Below, in pieces: positions 57,093-64,000 of a stretch of 64,000 nucleotides of DNA (positions are counted from its first letter, which is position 1; each line of letters opens with the position of its first letter). A program made the position numbers and the translations under genes. This stretch comes from Lentzea californiensis. GTDB lineage: Bacteria; Actinomycetota; Actinomycetes; Mycobacteriales; Pseudonocardiaceae. The notes under the pieces are model-generated. The model was not told the origin of the DNA. It saw only the letters and a list, made by a program, of their open reading frames with translations, and did no database searches. The stretch spans positions 1,674,001 to 1,738,000 of the forward strand of contig NZ_JANBBE010000001.1 in assembly GCF_024648825.1 (NCBI RefSeq), written 5' to 3'.

Positions 57093-57911
57093 CTACTGCG
57101 GGATGCTCGCCCGTGCGTAGGCGTCGGCTCCGCTGAACACGTTCTGGCCGTACTCCACGGAGTTGTTGTACGCGAGCACTGCTGCCCACCAGCCTTGGCC
57201 GGTGCCCAGGTCTCGTGCGCTGCCTCCGCAGAGGTAGCGGGCCGCTGTCAGGGCGGCGTCGTCGATGTTCTGCGGGTCTGCTGGGAGGCCGTCGCCTGCC
57301 GCTCGTTTTGCCCAGCGGTTCCAGGTGCCCGGGATGAACTGCATCGGGCCCACTGCTCGGTCCCAGGTGGTGTCGCCGTCCAGACGGCCGCCGTCGGTGT
57401 CCTTGATGGCTTTGACGCCTGGGCCGCCGTCTAGAGGGATGCCGATGATCGGGCGGGACGGCAGGCCGTTCTCTTGTAGGCGGGCGCCGTTGATGTTGCC
57501 GTGGTGCGACTCGATCCTGCCGATGCCGGCCAGGGTCGCCCAGCTGATTCGGCAGGCTGGGGCCTCTTGTTGCATCGTCAGGTCTGCTTGCGCGTAGGCG
57601 TGCAGCGCTCTGACCGGAATGTCGGTCTTCGACGCTACTCGTGTCGCCCAGTCGGCCAGGGGGTTGGCGGTTGCCGTGGTGCCTGGGGACGGGGCGCTGC
57701 CTGGGGCCGCTGCGCCCGGTTCGACCTGCTGGATCGGGACCAGGAACGGGGGTGGGCCCAAGGGGGCGGCGTCCCTGCGGTTCAGGGCGCCCAGGCCCCA
57801 GGCGCCTGCGGCGACCACGACTATCAGCAGCAGCACCAGGACGATGCGGCCGAAGATGTTGCCGGAGCGGTTGCGGCGGGCGGGTTCCTGGACTGAGGGC
57901 GGCGGGACCAC
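57093..57911 (-). CDS. Lytic transglycosylase, membrane-anchored
   Basis: The 272-residue protein has a short cytoplasmic tail, one membrane span (about 20-42) and a soluble-lytic-transglycosylase domain (about 100-262): GIGRIESHHGNINGARL with catalytic Glu, WDRAVGPMQFIPGTWNRWA and AARYLCGGSARDL. It cleaves peptidoglycan glycan strands to 1,6-anhydro ends. The GTG 57911 start is preceded by TAGCCT at a 7-nt distance. Its place after mazG matches mycobacterial lpqU, although here it has a membrane anchor rather than a lipobox. Confidence 0.88.
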   Translation of the reverse strand: MVPPPSVQEPARRNRSGNIFGRIVLVLLLIVVVAAGAWGLGALNRRDAAPLGPPPFLVPIQQVEPGAAAPGSAPSPGTTATANPLADWATRVASKTDIPVRALHAYAQADLTMQQEAPACRISWATLAGIGRIESHHGNINGARLQENGLPSRPIIGIPLDGGPGVKAIKDTDGGRLDGDTTWDRAVGPMQFIPGTWNRWAKRAAGDGLPADPQNIDDAALTAARYLCGGSARDLGTGQGWWAAVLAYNNSVEYGQNVFSGADAYARASIPQ

Positions 57912-57918
57912 GCGACCC

Positions 57919-57924
57919 AGGCTA
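57919..57924 (-). promoter_or_regulatory. -10 box for leaderless transglycosylase mRNA
   Basis: On the minus strand TAGCCT lies 7 nt before GTG 57911. This supports that start over ATG 57989. Confidence 0.45.
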
Positions 57925-57989
57925 CGTGCTCCGCGCCAGTGGTGACGGGGGGAAGCGTGATGAAACCGGCACTGATGGCGTCTGGACAT

Positions 57990-58008
57990 TCAGGTGAGGC
58001 TTACCTTA
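57990..58008 (+). promoter_or_regulatory. Iron box (IdeR/DtxR type) before efeU
   Basis: TCAGGTGAGGCTTACCTTA matches the DtxR/IdeR consensus TTAGGTTAGGCTAACCTAA at 15 of 19 positions. It lies 31 nt before the efeU start. A second half-like site TAGGGCGACCTAA follows at 58011-58023. Iron-loaded IdeR would repress the operon. Confidence 0.75.
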
Positions 58009-58039
58009 AATAGGGCGACCTAATTTTCGGAGGCGTGGG

Positions 58040-58864
58040 ATGTTGTTCGCCAATGGGCTCATCGGGCTGCGCGAAGGGCTTGAGGCCGCGCTCGTGGTGA
58101 GCATCCTGATCGCATTCCTCGTGAAGACGGATCGAAGGTATGCGCTCAAATGGGTTTGGGCCGGTGTTGCGACGGCGGTGGCACTGTCCGTAGCGGCCGG
58201 GGCGATCATCACGTTCAGTGCCGCCGGGATGACCTTTGAGCAGCAGGAAGCCTTCGGCGGGACGATGTCGGTCATTGCGGTCGCGTTCGTCACCGGAATG
58301 ATCTTCTGGATGCGCAGGGCGGCGAAGACGATTGCTGCCGAGCTGCGCGGAAAAATGGATGAAGCGCTCGAAATCGGACCTTTTGCCATCGTTGTCGTGT
58401 CCCTTTTGTCCGTTGGCCGGGAAGGGCTGGAGACGGCGGTCTTCTTCTATTCCAGTGTGCAGGCCGCCGGAGGGGGTACGGCGGAGCCGCTCATCGGATT
58501 TCTGGCGGGGATCTTCGTCGCCGTGTTGATCGCCGCGCTGCTCTACCAGGGGGCGATCCGGTTCGACCTCGGCAAGTTCTTCACCGTCACGGGCGTGCTG
58601 CTCGTGTTCGTGGCCGCCGGCGTGCTCAGTTACGGCATCCACGACCTGCAGGAGGCCGCGATCCTGCCCGGGCTGAACACGCTGGCGTTCGACATCAGCG
58701 ACACCCTGCCGGAGGACTCCTGGTACGGGGCGCTGCTCAAGGGCTTCTTCAACTACTCGCAGCGGACGTCCGTGCTGCAGGCCATCGCGTGGGTCTCCTA
58801 CGTGGTGGTGGTCCTGTCCCTGTTCCTCGTCCGGCCGCGCCGTCGCGCCGCCGTGGCCAACTGA
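58040..58864 (+). CDS. efeU: Ferrous iron permease EfeU (FTR1 family)
   Basis: The 274-residue protein has about seven membrane spans and both REXXE iron motifs: REGLEAALV near residue 12 and REGLETAVF near 127. It takes up iron across the membrane in the EfeUOB system. GGAGG lies 6 nt before ATG 58040. It is the first gene of efeUOB, preceded by an iron box. Confidence 0.95.
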   Translation: MLFANGLIGLREGLEAALVVSILIAFLVKTDRRYALKWVWAGVATAVALSVAAGAIITFSAAGMTFEQQEAFGGTMSVIAVAFVTGMIFWMRRAAKTIAAELRGKMDEALEIGPFAIVVVSLLSVGREGLETAVFFYSSVQAAGGGTAEPLIGFLAGIFVAVLIAALLYQGAIRFDLGKFFTVTGVLLVFVAAGVLSYGIHDLQEAAILPGLNTLAFDISDTLPEDSWYGALLKGFFNYSQRTSVLQAIAWVSYVVVVLSLFLVRPRRRAAVAN

Positions 58865-58878
58865 TCACTGGAGCAACC

Positions 58879-59997
58879 GTGCGCAAGGCAGCAGTCATCC
58901 TGGGTTCCCTCGCGGTGCTGGCGGCGTGCAGCAGCAACGGCGGTACGACCGGCGCTAGCGGCAACATCGCCGTCGAGGCGACCGACGACGCGTGCAAGGT
59001 CGCCAAGACCGAGGCCGGCGCCGGCAACGTGACGTTCGAGGTGACCAACAAGGGCACCAAGGTGACCGAGTTCTACCTCTACGCCGAAGGGGACCGGATC
59101 CTCGGTGAGGTCGAGAACATCGGGCCCGGGCTCACCCGGAAGCTGATCGTCGAGGTCACGGAGTCCGGCAAGTTCCAGACCGCGTGCAAGCCCGGCATGA
59201 AGGGCGACGGCATCCGCGGCGACTTCACGGTGACCGGTGACGCCAAGAAGTCGACCGACGGCAACGCGATGCTGGCCGAGGCGACCAGGAGCTACCAGCG
59301 CTACGTCGGCTCGCAGGCCGATCAGCTGCTGGTGAAGACCGAGGAGTTCGTCAACGCCGTCAAGGCCGAGAAGGTCGACGACGCCAAGGCGCTGTTCCCC
59401 GTGTCGCGCCTGTACTGGGAGCGCATCGAGCCCGTCGCGGAGAGCTTCGGCGACCTCGACCCCAAGATCGACGGCCGTGAGGACGTCATCGAGGAGGGCA
59501 TGGCGTTCACCGGCTTCCACCGCCTCGAGAAGGACCTGTGGGAGTCCGGGTTGCAGGCCGACTCCGACAAGATCGCGGACCAGCTGCTGGTCGACGTCAA
59601 GGAGATCGTGTCCAAGGCGAAGTCCGTGGAGCTGACGCCGGTCCAGCTGGCCAACGGTGCCAAGGAACTGCTGGACGAGGTCGCCACCGGCAAGATCACC
59701 GGCGAGGAGGACCGCTACTCGCACACGGACCTCTGGGACTTCCGCGCGAACGTCGACGGGTCGCAGGCCGCGATCGCCGCGCTACGGCCCGTGGTGGAGC
59801 AGAGGGACAAGGCACTCGTGTCCACTTTGGACGAGAAGTTCAAGGCGCTGGACGAGGCACTGGAGAAGCACCGCAAGGGTGACGGCTTCAAGCTCTACAC
59901 CGAGCTGACGCAGGACGAGGTCAAGGCGCTGGCCGAGACCGTCGACGCGCTGGGCGAGCCCGTCAGCAAGGTCGCGGAAGTGGTGTCGGCCAAGTGA
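58879..59997 (+). CDS. efeO: EfeO iron-uptake lipoprotein (cupredoxin plus M75 domain)
   Basis: The 372-residue protein has a lipoprotein signal (lipobox LAAC, Cys15), a cupredoxin-like domain (about 30-125) and a peptidase M75/imelysin-like domain (about 130-370) including the HxxE-type motif GFHRLEKDLW. EfeO binds iron and hands it to EfeU. GTG 58879 follows GGAG with a 5-6 nt spacer; the longer frame runs into efeU. It overlaps efeB as GTGA. Confidence 0.93.
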   Translation: MRKAAVILGSLAVLAACSSNGGTTGASGNIAVEATDDACKVAKTEAGAGNVTFEVTNKGTKVTEFYLYAEGDRILGEVENIGPGLTRKLIVEVTESGKFQTACKPGMKGDGIRGDFTVTGDAKKSTDGNAMLAEATRSYQRYVGSQADQLLVKTEEFVNAVKAEKVDDAKALFPVSRLYWERIEPVAESFGDLDPKIDGREDVIEEGMAFTGFHRLEKDLWESGLQADSDKIADQLLVDVKEIVSKAKSVELTPVQLANGAKELLDEVATGKITGEEDRYSHTDLWDFRANVDGSQAAIAALRPVVEQRDKALVSTLDEKFKALDEALEKHRKGDGFKLYTELTQDEVKALAETVDALGEPVSKVAEVVSAK

Positions 59998-61235
59998 CGG
60001 GGGTTCCCCGCCGCAGGCTGCTCGGGTTCGCGGGCGCCGGTGTGGCGCTCGCGGGCGCGGGCGCCGCCGCTGGCGTGCTGGCGTCCCGATCACCTGAGAT
60101 CGAGAACGTCGCCGCGGCCAAGGTGCCGTTCCGGGGCGAGATCCAGGCCGGCATCACCACGCCCGCGCAGGACCACATGCACTTCGTCGCGCTGGACGTG
60201 AAGACGAAGAGCCGCGACGAGCTGGTCGACCTGCTGAAGCAGTGGACCGTCGCCGCGGAACGGATGACGGCCGGGCAGGAGGCCGCGGAGAACGGTGCGG
60301 TCGGCGGCAGCGCCCAGGCGCCGCCCAAGGACACCGGTGAGGCGCTCGACCTGCCCGCGTCCGCGCTGACGATCACCATCGGCTTCGGGCCGTCGCTGTT
60401 CGACGACCGGTTCGGGATCAGGGACAGGCGACCGGAGCGGTTGATCGACCTGCCCCGGTTCCCGCAGGACGACCTGGACCCCGCGCGCAGCAACGGGGAC
60501 ATCTGCATCCAGGCCTGCGCGAACGACCCGCAGGTGGCCGTGCACGCGATCCGGAACCTGGTGCGCATCGGGTTCGGGCGGGTCGCGGTGCGGTGGTCGC
60601 AGCTCGGGTTCGGACGGACGTCCTCGACCACGCGCGACCAGGCGACACCGCGCAACATGTTCGGGTTCAAGGACGGCACGCGCAACATCAAGGCCGAGGA
60701 CACCGGGCACCTGAGGGACCACGTCTGGGTCTCGGAGGAGGACGGGCCGGAATGGCTCGTCGGCGGTACGTACCTGGTGTCGCGCCGGATCCGCATGCAC
60801 ATCGAGATCTGGGACCGCACGTCACTGGCCGAGCAGGAGCAGATCGTCGGCCGCACCAAGGGCGAGGGCGCGCCGCTGGGGCAGAGCAAGGAGTTCGACG
60901 AACCCGACCTGCACGTCAAGGGCGCGGGCGGGATCCCGTTGATCGGCGAGATCGCGCACGTCCGGCTCGCGGCGCCGGAGTCGTTGAACGGCGCCAGAAT
61001 TCTGCGCCGCGGCTACAACTTCACCGACGGCACGGACGGGCTCGGGCACCTCGACGCGGGACTGTTCTTCGTGGCGTTCAACCGGGACTCGCGCACCCAG
61101 TTCGTCCCGATGCAGCAGGCCTTGTCCACAAAGGACGAGATGATGGAGTACCTGGAGCACACCGGGTCCGGGCACTTCGCGGTGCCGCCGGGGGTGGAGG
61201 AGGGCGGGTTCTGGGGAGACACCCTGTTCCGGTGA
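59994..61235 (+). CDS. efeB: Deferrochelatase/DyP-type peroxidase EfeB, Tat-exported
   Basis: The 413-residue protein begins with a twin-arginine signal (PRRRLLGFAGAGVAL) and carries the DyP motif GFKDGTRN with catalytic Asp and HVRLAAPE with the proximal haem His. It releases or oxidises iron for EfeO/EfeU and may remove iron from haem. GTG 59994 overlaps the efeO stop. The stop is directly abutted by the stop of the convergent TPR gene. Confidence 0.95.
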   Translation: MTGVPRRRLLGFAGAGVALAGAGAAAGVLASRSPEIENVAAAKVPFRGEIQAGITTPAQDHMHFVALDVKTKSRDELVDLLKQWTVAAERMTAGQEAAENGAVGGSAQAPPKDTGEALDLPASALTITIGFGPSLFDDRFGIRDRRPERLIDLPRFPQDDLDPARSNGDICIQACANDPQVAVHAIRNLVRIGFGRVAVRWSQLGFGRTSSTTRDQATPRNMFGFKDGTRNIKAEDTGHLRDHVWVSEEDGPEWLVGGTYLVSRRIRMHIEIWDRTSLAEQEQIVGRTKGEGAPLGQSKEFDEPDLHVKGAGGIPLIGEIAHVRLAAPESLNGARILRRGYNFTDGTDGLGHLDAGLFFVAFNRDSRTQFVPMQQALSTKDEMMEYLEHTGSGHFAVPPGVEEGGFWGDTLFR

Positions 61236-61607
61236 TCAGTTCCCCAGGGCCAGCCGGGCTTTGACCTCTCCGAGCGCTTCCTGGTACTCCGGTGACGGGT
61301 TCATCGCGACCGCCATCCGGAGCTGGGCGAGCGCCTCGGGGAGGCGGTTCTGCCGTTGCAGCGTCCTGCCCAGCGCAAATCGTGCGTAGTGATCGCTCGG
61401 ATCGAGGTCGAGAACTTTGCGGAACGCCTCTTCAGCCCGGTTGAGCTGCGCGGACCCGAGATAGGCCCGGCCGGCGAGCAGCTGCACGGACGGCGCCTCG
61501 CCGGCCTCGTCCAGCACCTGCCTCAGTTCGCGCAGCGCGTCGAGCGGCCTGCGCTGGGCCATCAACGCCTCGGCCTTCCGAAACGCCTCGAAGGTGCCGT
61601 CCGTCAT
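61236..61607 (-). CDS. Small TPR-repeat protein
   Basis: From ATG 61607 the 123-residue protein is three tetratricopeptide helices pairs: FRKAEALMAQRRPLDALRELRQVL, QLLAGRAYLGSAQLNRAEEAFRKVLDLDPSD and ARFALGRTLQRQNRLPEALAQLRMAVAMNPS. TPR repeats mediate protein contacts; the partner is unknown. A longer frame to 61727 lacks TPR sequence and a ribosome site. Confidence 0.85.
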   Translation of the reverse strand: MTDGTFEAFRKAEALMAQRRPLDALRELRQVLDEAGEAPSVQLLAGRAYLGSAQLNRAEEAFRKVLDLDPSDHYARFALGRTLQRQNRLPEALAQLRMAVAMNPSPEYQEALGEVKARLALGN

Positions 61608-61755
61608 TCGATCAACGTTACCCACCGCCTGCCGGTTCTTCGACTGCCGTCCGGGCGACAGAACTCGATTGAGTGGCCGCACCGCCGAGCAGCAGACCGG
61701 CGACCTGCCCGAGTCCACTGCGGACACGGAACACCCAGGCGACCCACCACGGCCG

Positions 61756-62892
61756 TCAAGCGGGCTGTCCGTGCCATGCCTCGGCCATCCGGCGAACCGC
61801 CTCGGTGATGATCTCCGGCGAGGTCGCGAGGTTCATCCGGGCGAAACCGGCACCGCCCGTGCCGAACGGGATCCCGGAGTTCAGCGCGACCCTGCCGCGT
61901 TTGAGGAACGTCCTGGCCGGGTCGTCGCCGAGCTCGCGGCAGTCCAGCCAGGCGAGGTAGGTGCCCTGGCCGGGGGAGTAGCGGACGGCGGGGAGGTGTT
62001 CGGCGAGCAGGCCGGACAGCAGTTCCCGGTTTTCTTGGAGGCCCTCCAAGAGGGCGTCCAGCCAGTCGACGCCGTCGTTGAACGCCGCGGTGTGGGCGAG
62101 GATCCCGACGTGGCTCGGCCCGTGGCCCACCTCCTCGGGCAGCCTCTTCAGGTCGTCGGCGGAGTCGGGTCCCGCGATGGCGAGCGCGGCCTTGAGCCCG
62201 GCGAGGTTCCACGCCTTCGAGGCGGACATCAACGACAGCCCGTCGTCCGCGACGCTGAGGTACGGCACGAAGCCCGAGGTCGTGAGCGGCGCGTGGATCT
62301 CGTCCGCCACGACGCGGATGCCGTGTGCGCGGGCCAGCCGCGCGACCTCCTCCAGTTCGGCGGCGGTGTGCACGGTGCCGGTCGGGTTCTGCGGGTTGCA
62401 CAGCAGGTACACGGCACCCCGTCCGGCCCGCGCGAACGCCGCCTCCAGCGCGACGAAGTCGATCCGCGCGTCCGCGCCCAGCGGCGCCTCGACCGCCTGG
62501 CGTCCCAGCGACTCGACGAACTGGTAGAAGGGCGGGTAGACCGGGCAGTTGACGACGACGGGCGCGTCCCGGTGCGAGACCAGCCGGAACATCTCGACCA
62601 CGCCGAGCATCACGTCCGGCACGATCGCCGTGCGTTCGACCGCGGGCTCCCAGCCCCAGCGCTTCTTCGCGAACCCGGCCAGCGCCTCGGCGTAGGCGGT
62701 CCCGGCCGGATAGCCGGTGTCCCCTCGCCCGACGGCGTCGGTGATCGCCCTGGCGACGGGCTCGGCGAGCGGGACGTCCATCTCGGCCACCCACACGGGC
62801 AGCACGTCCTCGGGGTAGTACCGCCACTTCATACTGGTGCGGCGCCTCAGTTGGTCCAGGGTCAGCTGACGTAACGGATTCGCGCTGCTCAT
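61756..62892 (-). CDS. PatB/MalY-family PLP-dependent C-S lyase / aminotransferase
   Basis: The 378-residue fold-type I enzyme begins with [30 protein letters not shown], a PatB/MalY mark, and has [19 protein letters not shown] (Asp pairing with PLP), [10 protein letters not shown] (Schiff-base Lys) and an Arg-containing substrate loop. Family members cleave cystathionine or S-alkyl cysteines. ATG 62892 is preceded by TAGCTT at 7 nt. The divergent Lrp-type regulator 50 bp away is likely its controller. Confidence 0.92.
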   Translation of the reverse strand: MSSANPLRQLTLDQLRRRTSMKWRYYPEDVLPVWVAEMDVPLAEPVARAITDAVGRGDTGYPAGTAYAEALAGFAKKRWGWEPAVERTAIVPDVMLGVVEMFRLVSHRDAPVVVNCPVYPPFYQFVESLGRQAVEAPLGADARIDFVALEAAFARAGRGAVYLLCNPQNPTGTVHTAAELEEVARLARAHGIRVVADEIHAPLTTSGFVPYLSVADDGLSLMSASKAWNLAGLKAALAIAGPDSADDLKRLPEEVGHGPSHVGILAHTAAFNDGVDWLDALLEGLQENRELLSGLLAEHLPAVRYSPGQGTYLAWLDCRELGDDPARTFLKRGRVALNSGIPFGTGGAGFARMNLATSPEIITEAVRRMAEAWHGQPA

Positions 62893-62899
62893 GAGGCAG

Positions 62900-62905
62900 A
62901 AGCTA
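62900..62905 (-). promoter_or_regulatory. -10 box for leaderless patB-like mRNA
   Basis: On the minus strand TAGCTT lies 7 nt before ATG 62892, with no ribosome site. Confidence 0.45.
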
Positions 62906-62942
62906 GGGGAACTCGCGGGCAAGGTGTTTGCGTTCTTTGCTC

Positions 62943-63392
62943 ATGGACGCCGTGGACCGCAAGATTCTTGCTGAACTGCAGCGCGACGGGCGGATCACCG
63001 TCACCGACCTGGCCCAGCGCGTGCAACTGAGCATCTCGCGCTGCCAGCGCCGCCTGCGCGAGCTGGAACGCGAAGGCGTCATCCACGGTTACCGCGCGGT
63101 GGTCGACGCGGCGGCACTCGGCTTCGGCTTCGAGGCCCTCGTCTTCGCCAAGGTGCGCCTGGACACCATGGCCGACTTCGACCGCGCCCTGGTCGACGTG
63201 CCGAACGTCGTGGAGGCGCAACGGTTGTTCGGCAGCCCCGACTACCTGCTGCGCGTGGTCACCGCGGACCTCGCGTCGTACCAGCGGCTGTACGAGGAGA
63301 CGCTGGCGAAGCTGCCCGGGGTGCGCGGGCTGACCTCGACGATCGTGATGAAGCAGGTGATCGGGCCGCGCCCGTTGCCGGCCAGTCCGTGA
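62943..63392 (+). CDS. Lrp/AsnC-family transcriptional regulator
   Basis: The 149-residue protein has the Lrp helix-turn-helix (VDRKILAELQRDGRITVTDLAQRVQLSISRCQRRLRELEREGVI, residues 4-48) and an RAM/AsnC ligand domain (about 65-145) with VVEAQRLFGSPDYLLRVV. Lrp proteins sense amino acids. Divergent arrangement with the PatB-like gene suggests it responds to a sulfur amino acid, but that is inference. TTG 62928 is a longer alternative start. Confidence 0.93.
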   Translation: MDAVDRKILAELQRDGRITVTDLAQRVQLSISRCQRRLRELEREGVIHGYRAVVDAAALGFGFEALVFAKVRLDTMADFDRALVDVPNVVEAQRLFGSPDYLLRVVTADLASYQRLYEETLAKLPGVRGLTSTIVMKQVIGPRPLPASP

Positions 63393-63398
63393 GACGAG

Positions 63399-63898
63399 TT
63401 ACCAGCCGAGTGCCGCTGCGTACGCCTCCCGCACCACCTGCAAGCACCATTGCGGTGATGGGAGTTCGCTCGCCTGGTGTGCCAACTGCGACTGCCAGTC
63501 CAGTCCGGACGGCAACGATGCGAACTCGTACTTCTGCACCGAGACACCCGTCGCGTCTCGGAACAGGTCGGCCGCCTCTGGTGTGAGCGCACCCCGTTCA
63601 GCGAGGCGTGCGAGGTCGTAGAGGTCCCGGGCCGCGTGCCTGTTCGCCCAAGCGAGCGTTCTCATCGCCGGAATGCCTGCAGCGCAGGGACTCTGAGCAC
63701 GACGCTCGACCGCGGACCTCGTGGATCGCAGAGCGATCAGGCGTCCACAGATCGATGTCCTCTGACAGCCGCCCGCCCGCCGCAGGATCGGCGAGATGCG
63801 TTCGCGCCAGTGCGGTCCCACGACGAAAAGAACATCGGGCGCGATCTGCGGCAAGCCAGTCAGCACGTGGCTGATCAGGTGGTCTCGTGTTCAAGCAT
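63399..63898 (-). pseudogene. Decayed AbiEii-type nucleotidyltransferase toxin
   Basis: Three frames hold pieces of one AbiEii protein: MLEHETT then stop at ATG 63898; LTGLPQIAPDVLFV in another frame; RRGTALARTHLADP...RLSEDIDLW in a third; then MRTLAWANRHAARDLYDLARLAERGALTPEAADLFRDATGV to the C terminus LPSPQWCLQVVREAYAAALGW. The GG/GT-A and S-E-D-I-D-L nucleotidyltransferase motifs are thus present but out of frame, and about 70 residues between them and MRTLAW appear to be missing. It cannot make an intact toxin. It is adjacent to a possible antitoxin end. Confidence 0.75.
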
Positions 63899-64000
63899 GT
63901 GCGGCCTTCCTCACTCGTGCCAGCGCTGCAGGCCTGTGCTGATCACGCGCGAGTTCTTCGGTGACCGTCCAGTCGATCTTGCGGGTGAGCGCTCGCAGGA
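63891..64000 (-). CDS. AbiEi-like antitoxin, C-terminal end
   Basis: This is the final 35 codons of a gene that begins beyond the window, ending LARVRKAAHA and a TGA. The sequence LTRKIDWTVTEELARDQHRPAAL resembles the end of AbiEi family antitoxins. It overlaps the AbiEii toxin remnant's ATG by 8 nt, the usual toxin-antitoxin layout. Being partial, its function is unsure. Confidence 0.5.
   Translation of the reverse strand, partial: LRALTRKIDWTVTEELARDQHRPAALARVRKAAHA

Overview
The window is a 64-kb stretch of actinobacterial chromosome: GC-rich throughout, strong G/C third-position bias, many GTG and TTG starts, many genes that appear to be leaderless, Tat and lipoprotein exports, a resuscitation-promoting factor, a Dop-like protein O-mannosyltransferase and DivIVA-domain proteins. 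Gene content and order follow the Mycobacterium tuberculosis Rv0981-Rv1022 block (from memory): mprA/mprB/pepD/moaB2, mscL, fmdB-type protein, 5-formyl-THF cyclo-ligase, galU, moeA-like, rimJ, sepX/glpR, pmt, rsmI, metG, tatD, rpfB, ksgA, ispE, pks16-like, pth, rplY, prs, glmU, a TetR gene, mfd, mazG and a transglycosylase. The insertions between these genes (PadR-ABC, metNIQ, multi-DivIVA proteins, efeUOB) and the codon use suggest a Pseudonocardiales member (Lentzea, Saccharothrix or Actinosynnema type); this placement is inference.

Layout. 0-4.3 kb: end of galT, an HtrA protease, an OmpR/histidine-kinase pair and a MogA/MoaB protein. 4.9-7 kb (minus): mscL with a SAF-domain protein, a zinc-ribbon protein and 5-FTHF cyclo-ligase. 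7-10.6 kb: galU, gephyrin-like glp/moeA, rimJ and the membrane protein sepX/glpR, a cell-division module. 10.7 kb: tRNA-Ala. 11-18.8 kb: cupin, secreted protein, an unusual Ser/Thr kinase, an ECF sigma/anti-sigma pair, pmt and rsmI. 18.9-21.1 kb: PadR-controlled ABC exporter. 21.2-31 kb: metG-tatD-rpfB-rsmA, then a SAM riboswitch and a leader peptide in front of metNIQ, then ispE. 31-42.4 kb: ABC-F ATPase, an eight-repeat DivIVA-domain protein, a fatty acyl-AMP ligase-like protein, pth, a four-repeat DivIVA-domain protein, rplY, prs, glmU, a GGDEF protein and tRNA-Gln. 42.5-56 kb: hydrolase, desaturase with TetR regulator and palindromic operator, sugar dehydrogenase, DUF4291, mfd, SurA-like lipoprotein, mazG, tricorn protease. 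56-61.2 kb: a Pro-rich membrane protein, a transglycosylase and the iron-box-preceded efeUOB operon. 61.2-64 kb: TPR protein, PatB-type lyase with Lrp regulator, and a decayed AbiE toxin-antitoxin pair.

How the genes work together. Several groups concern the cell envelope and polar growth/division: HtrA with its two-component system, Glp-SepX, Pmt, RpfB, the transglycosylase, and two proteins made almost entirely of tandem DivIVA N-terminal-like domains. A second theme is sulfur and methionine (SAM riboswitch, leader peptide, metNIQ, metG, PatB). Non-coding structure is rich: leaderless promoters with a TANNNT box 6-8 nt before the start codon, two terminators built from the same palindromic arm 12 kb apart, and a dispersed intergenic repeat present at 37.9 and 56.8 kb. 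No prophage, insertion sequence or CRISPR array was seen.
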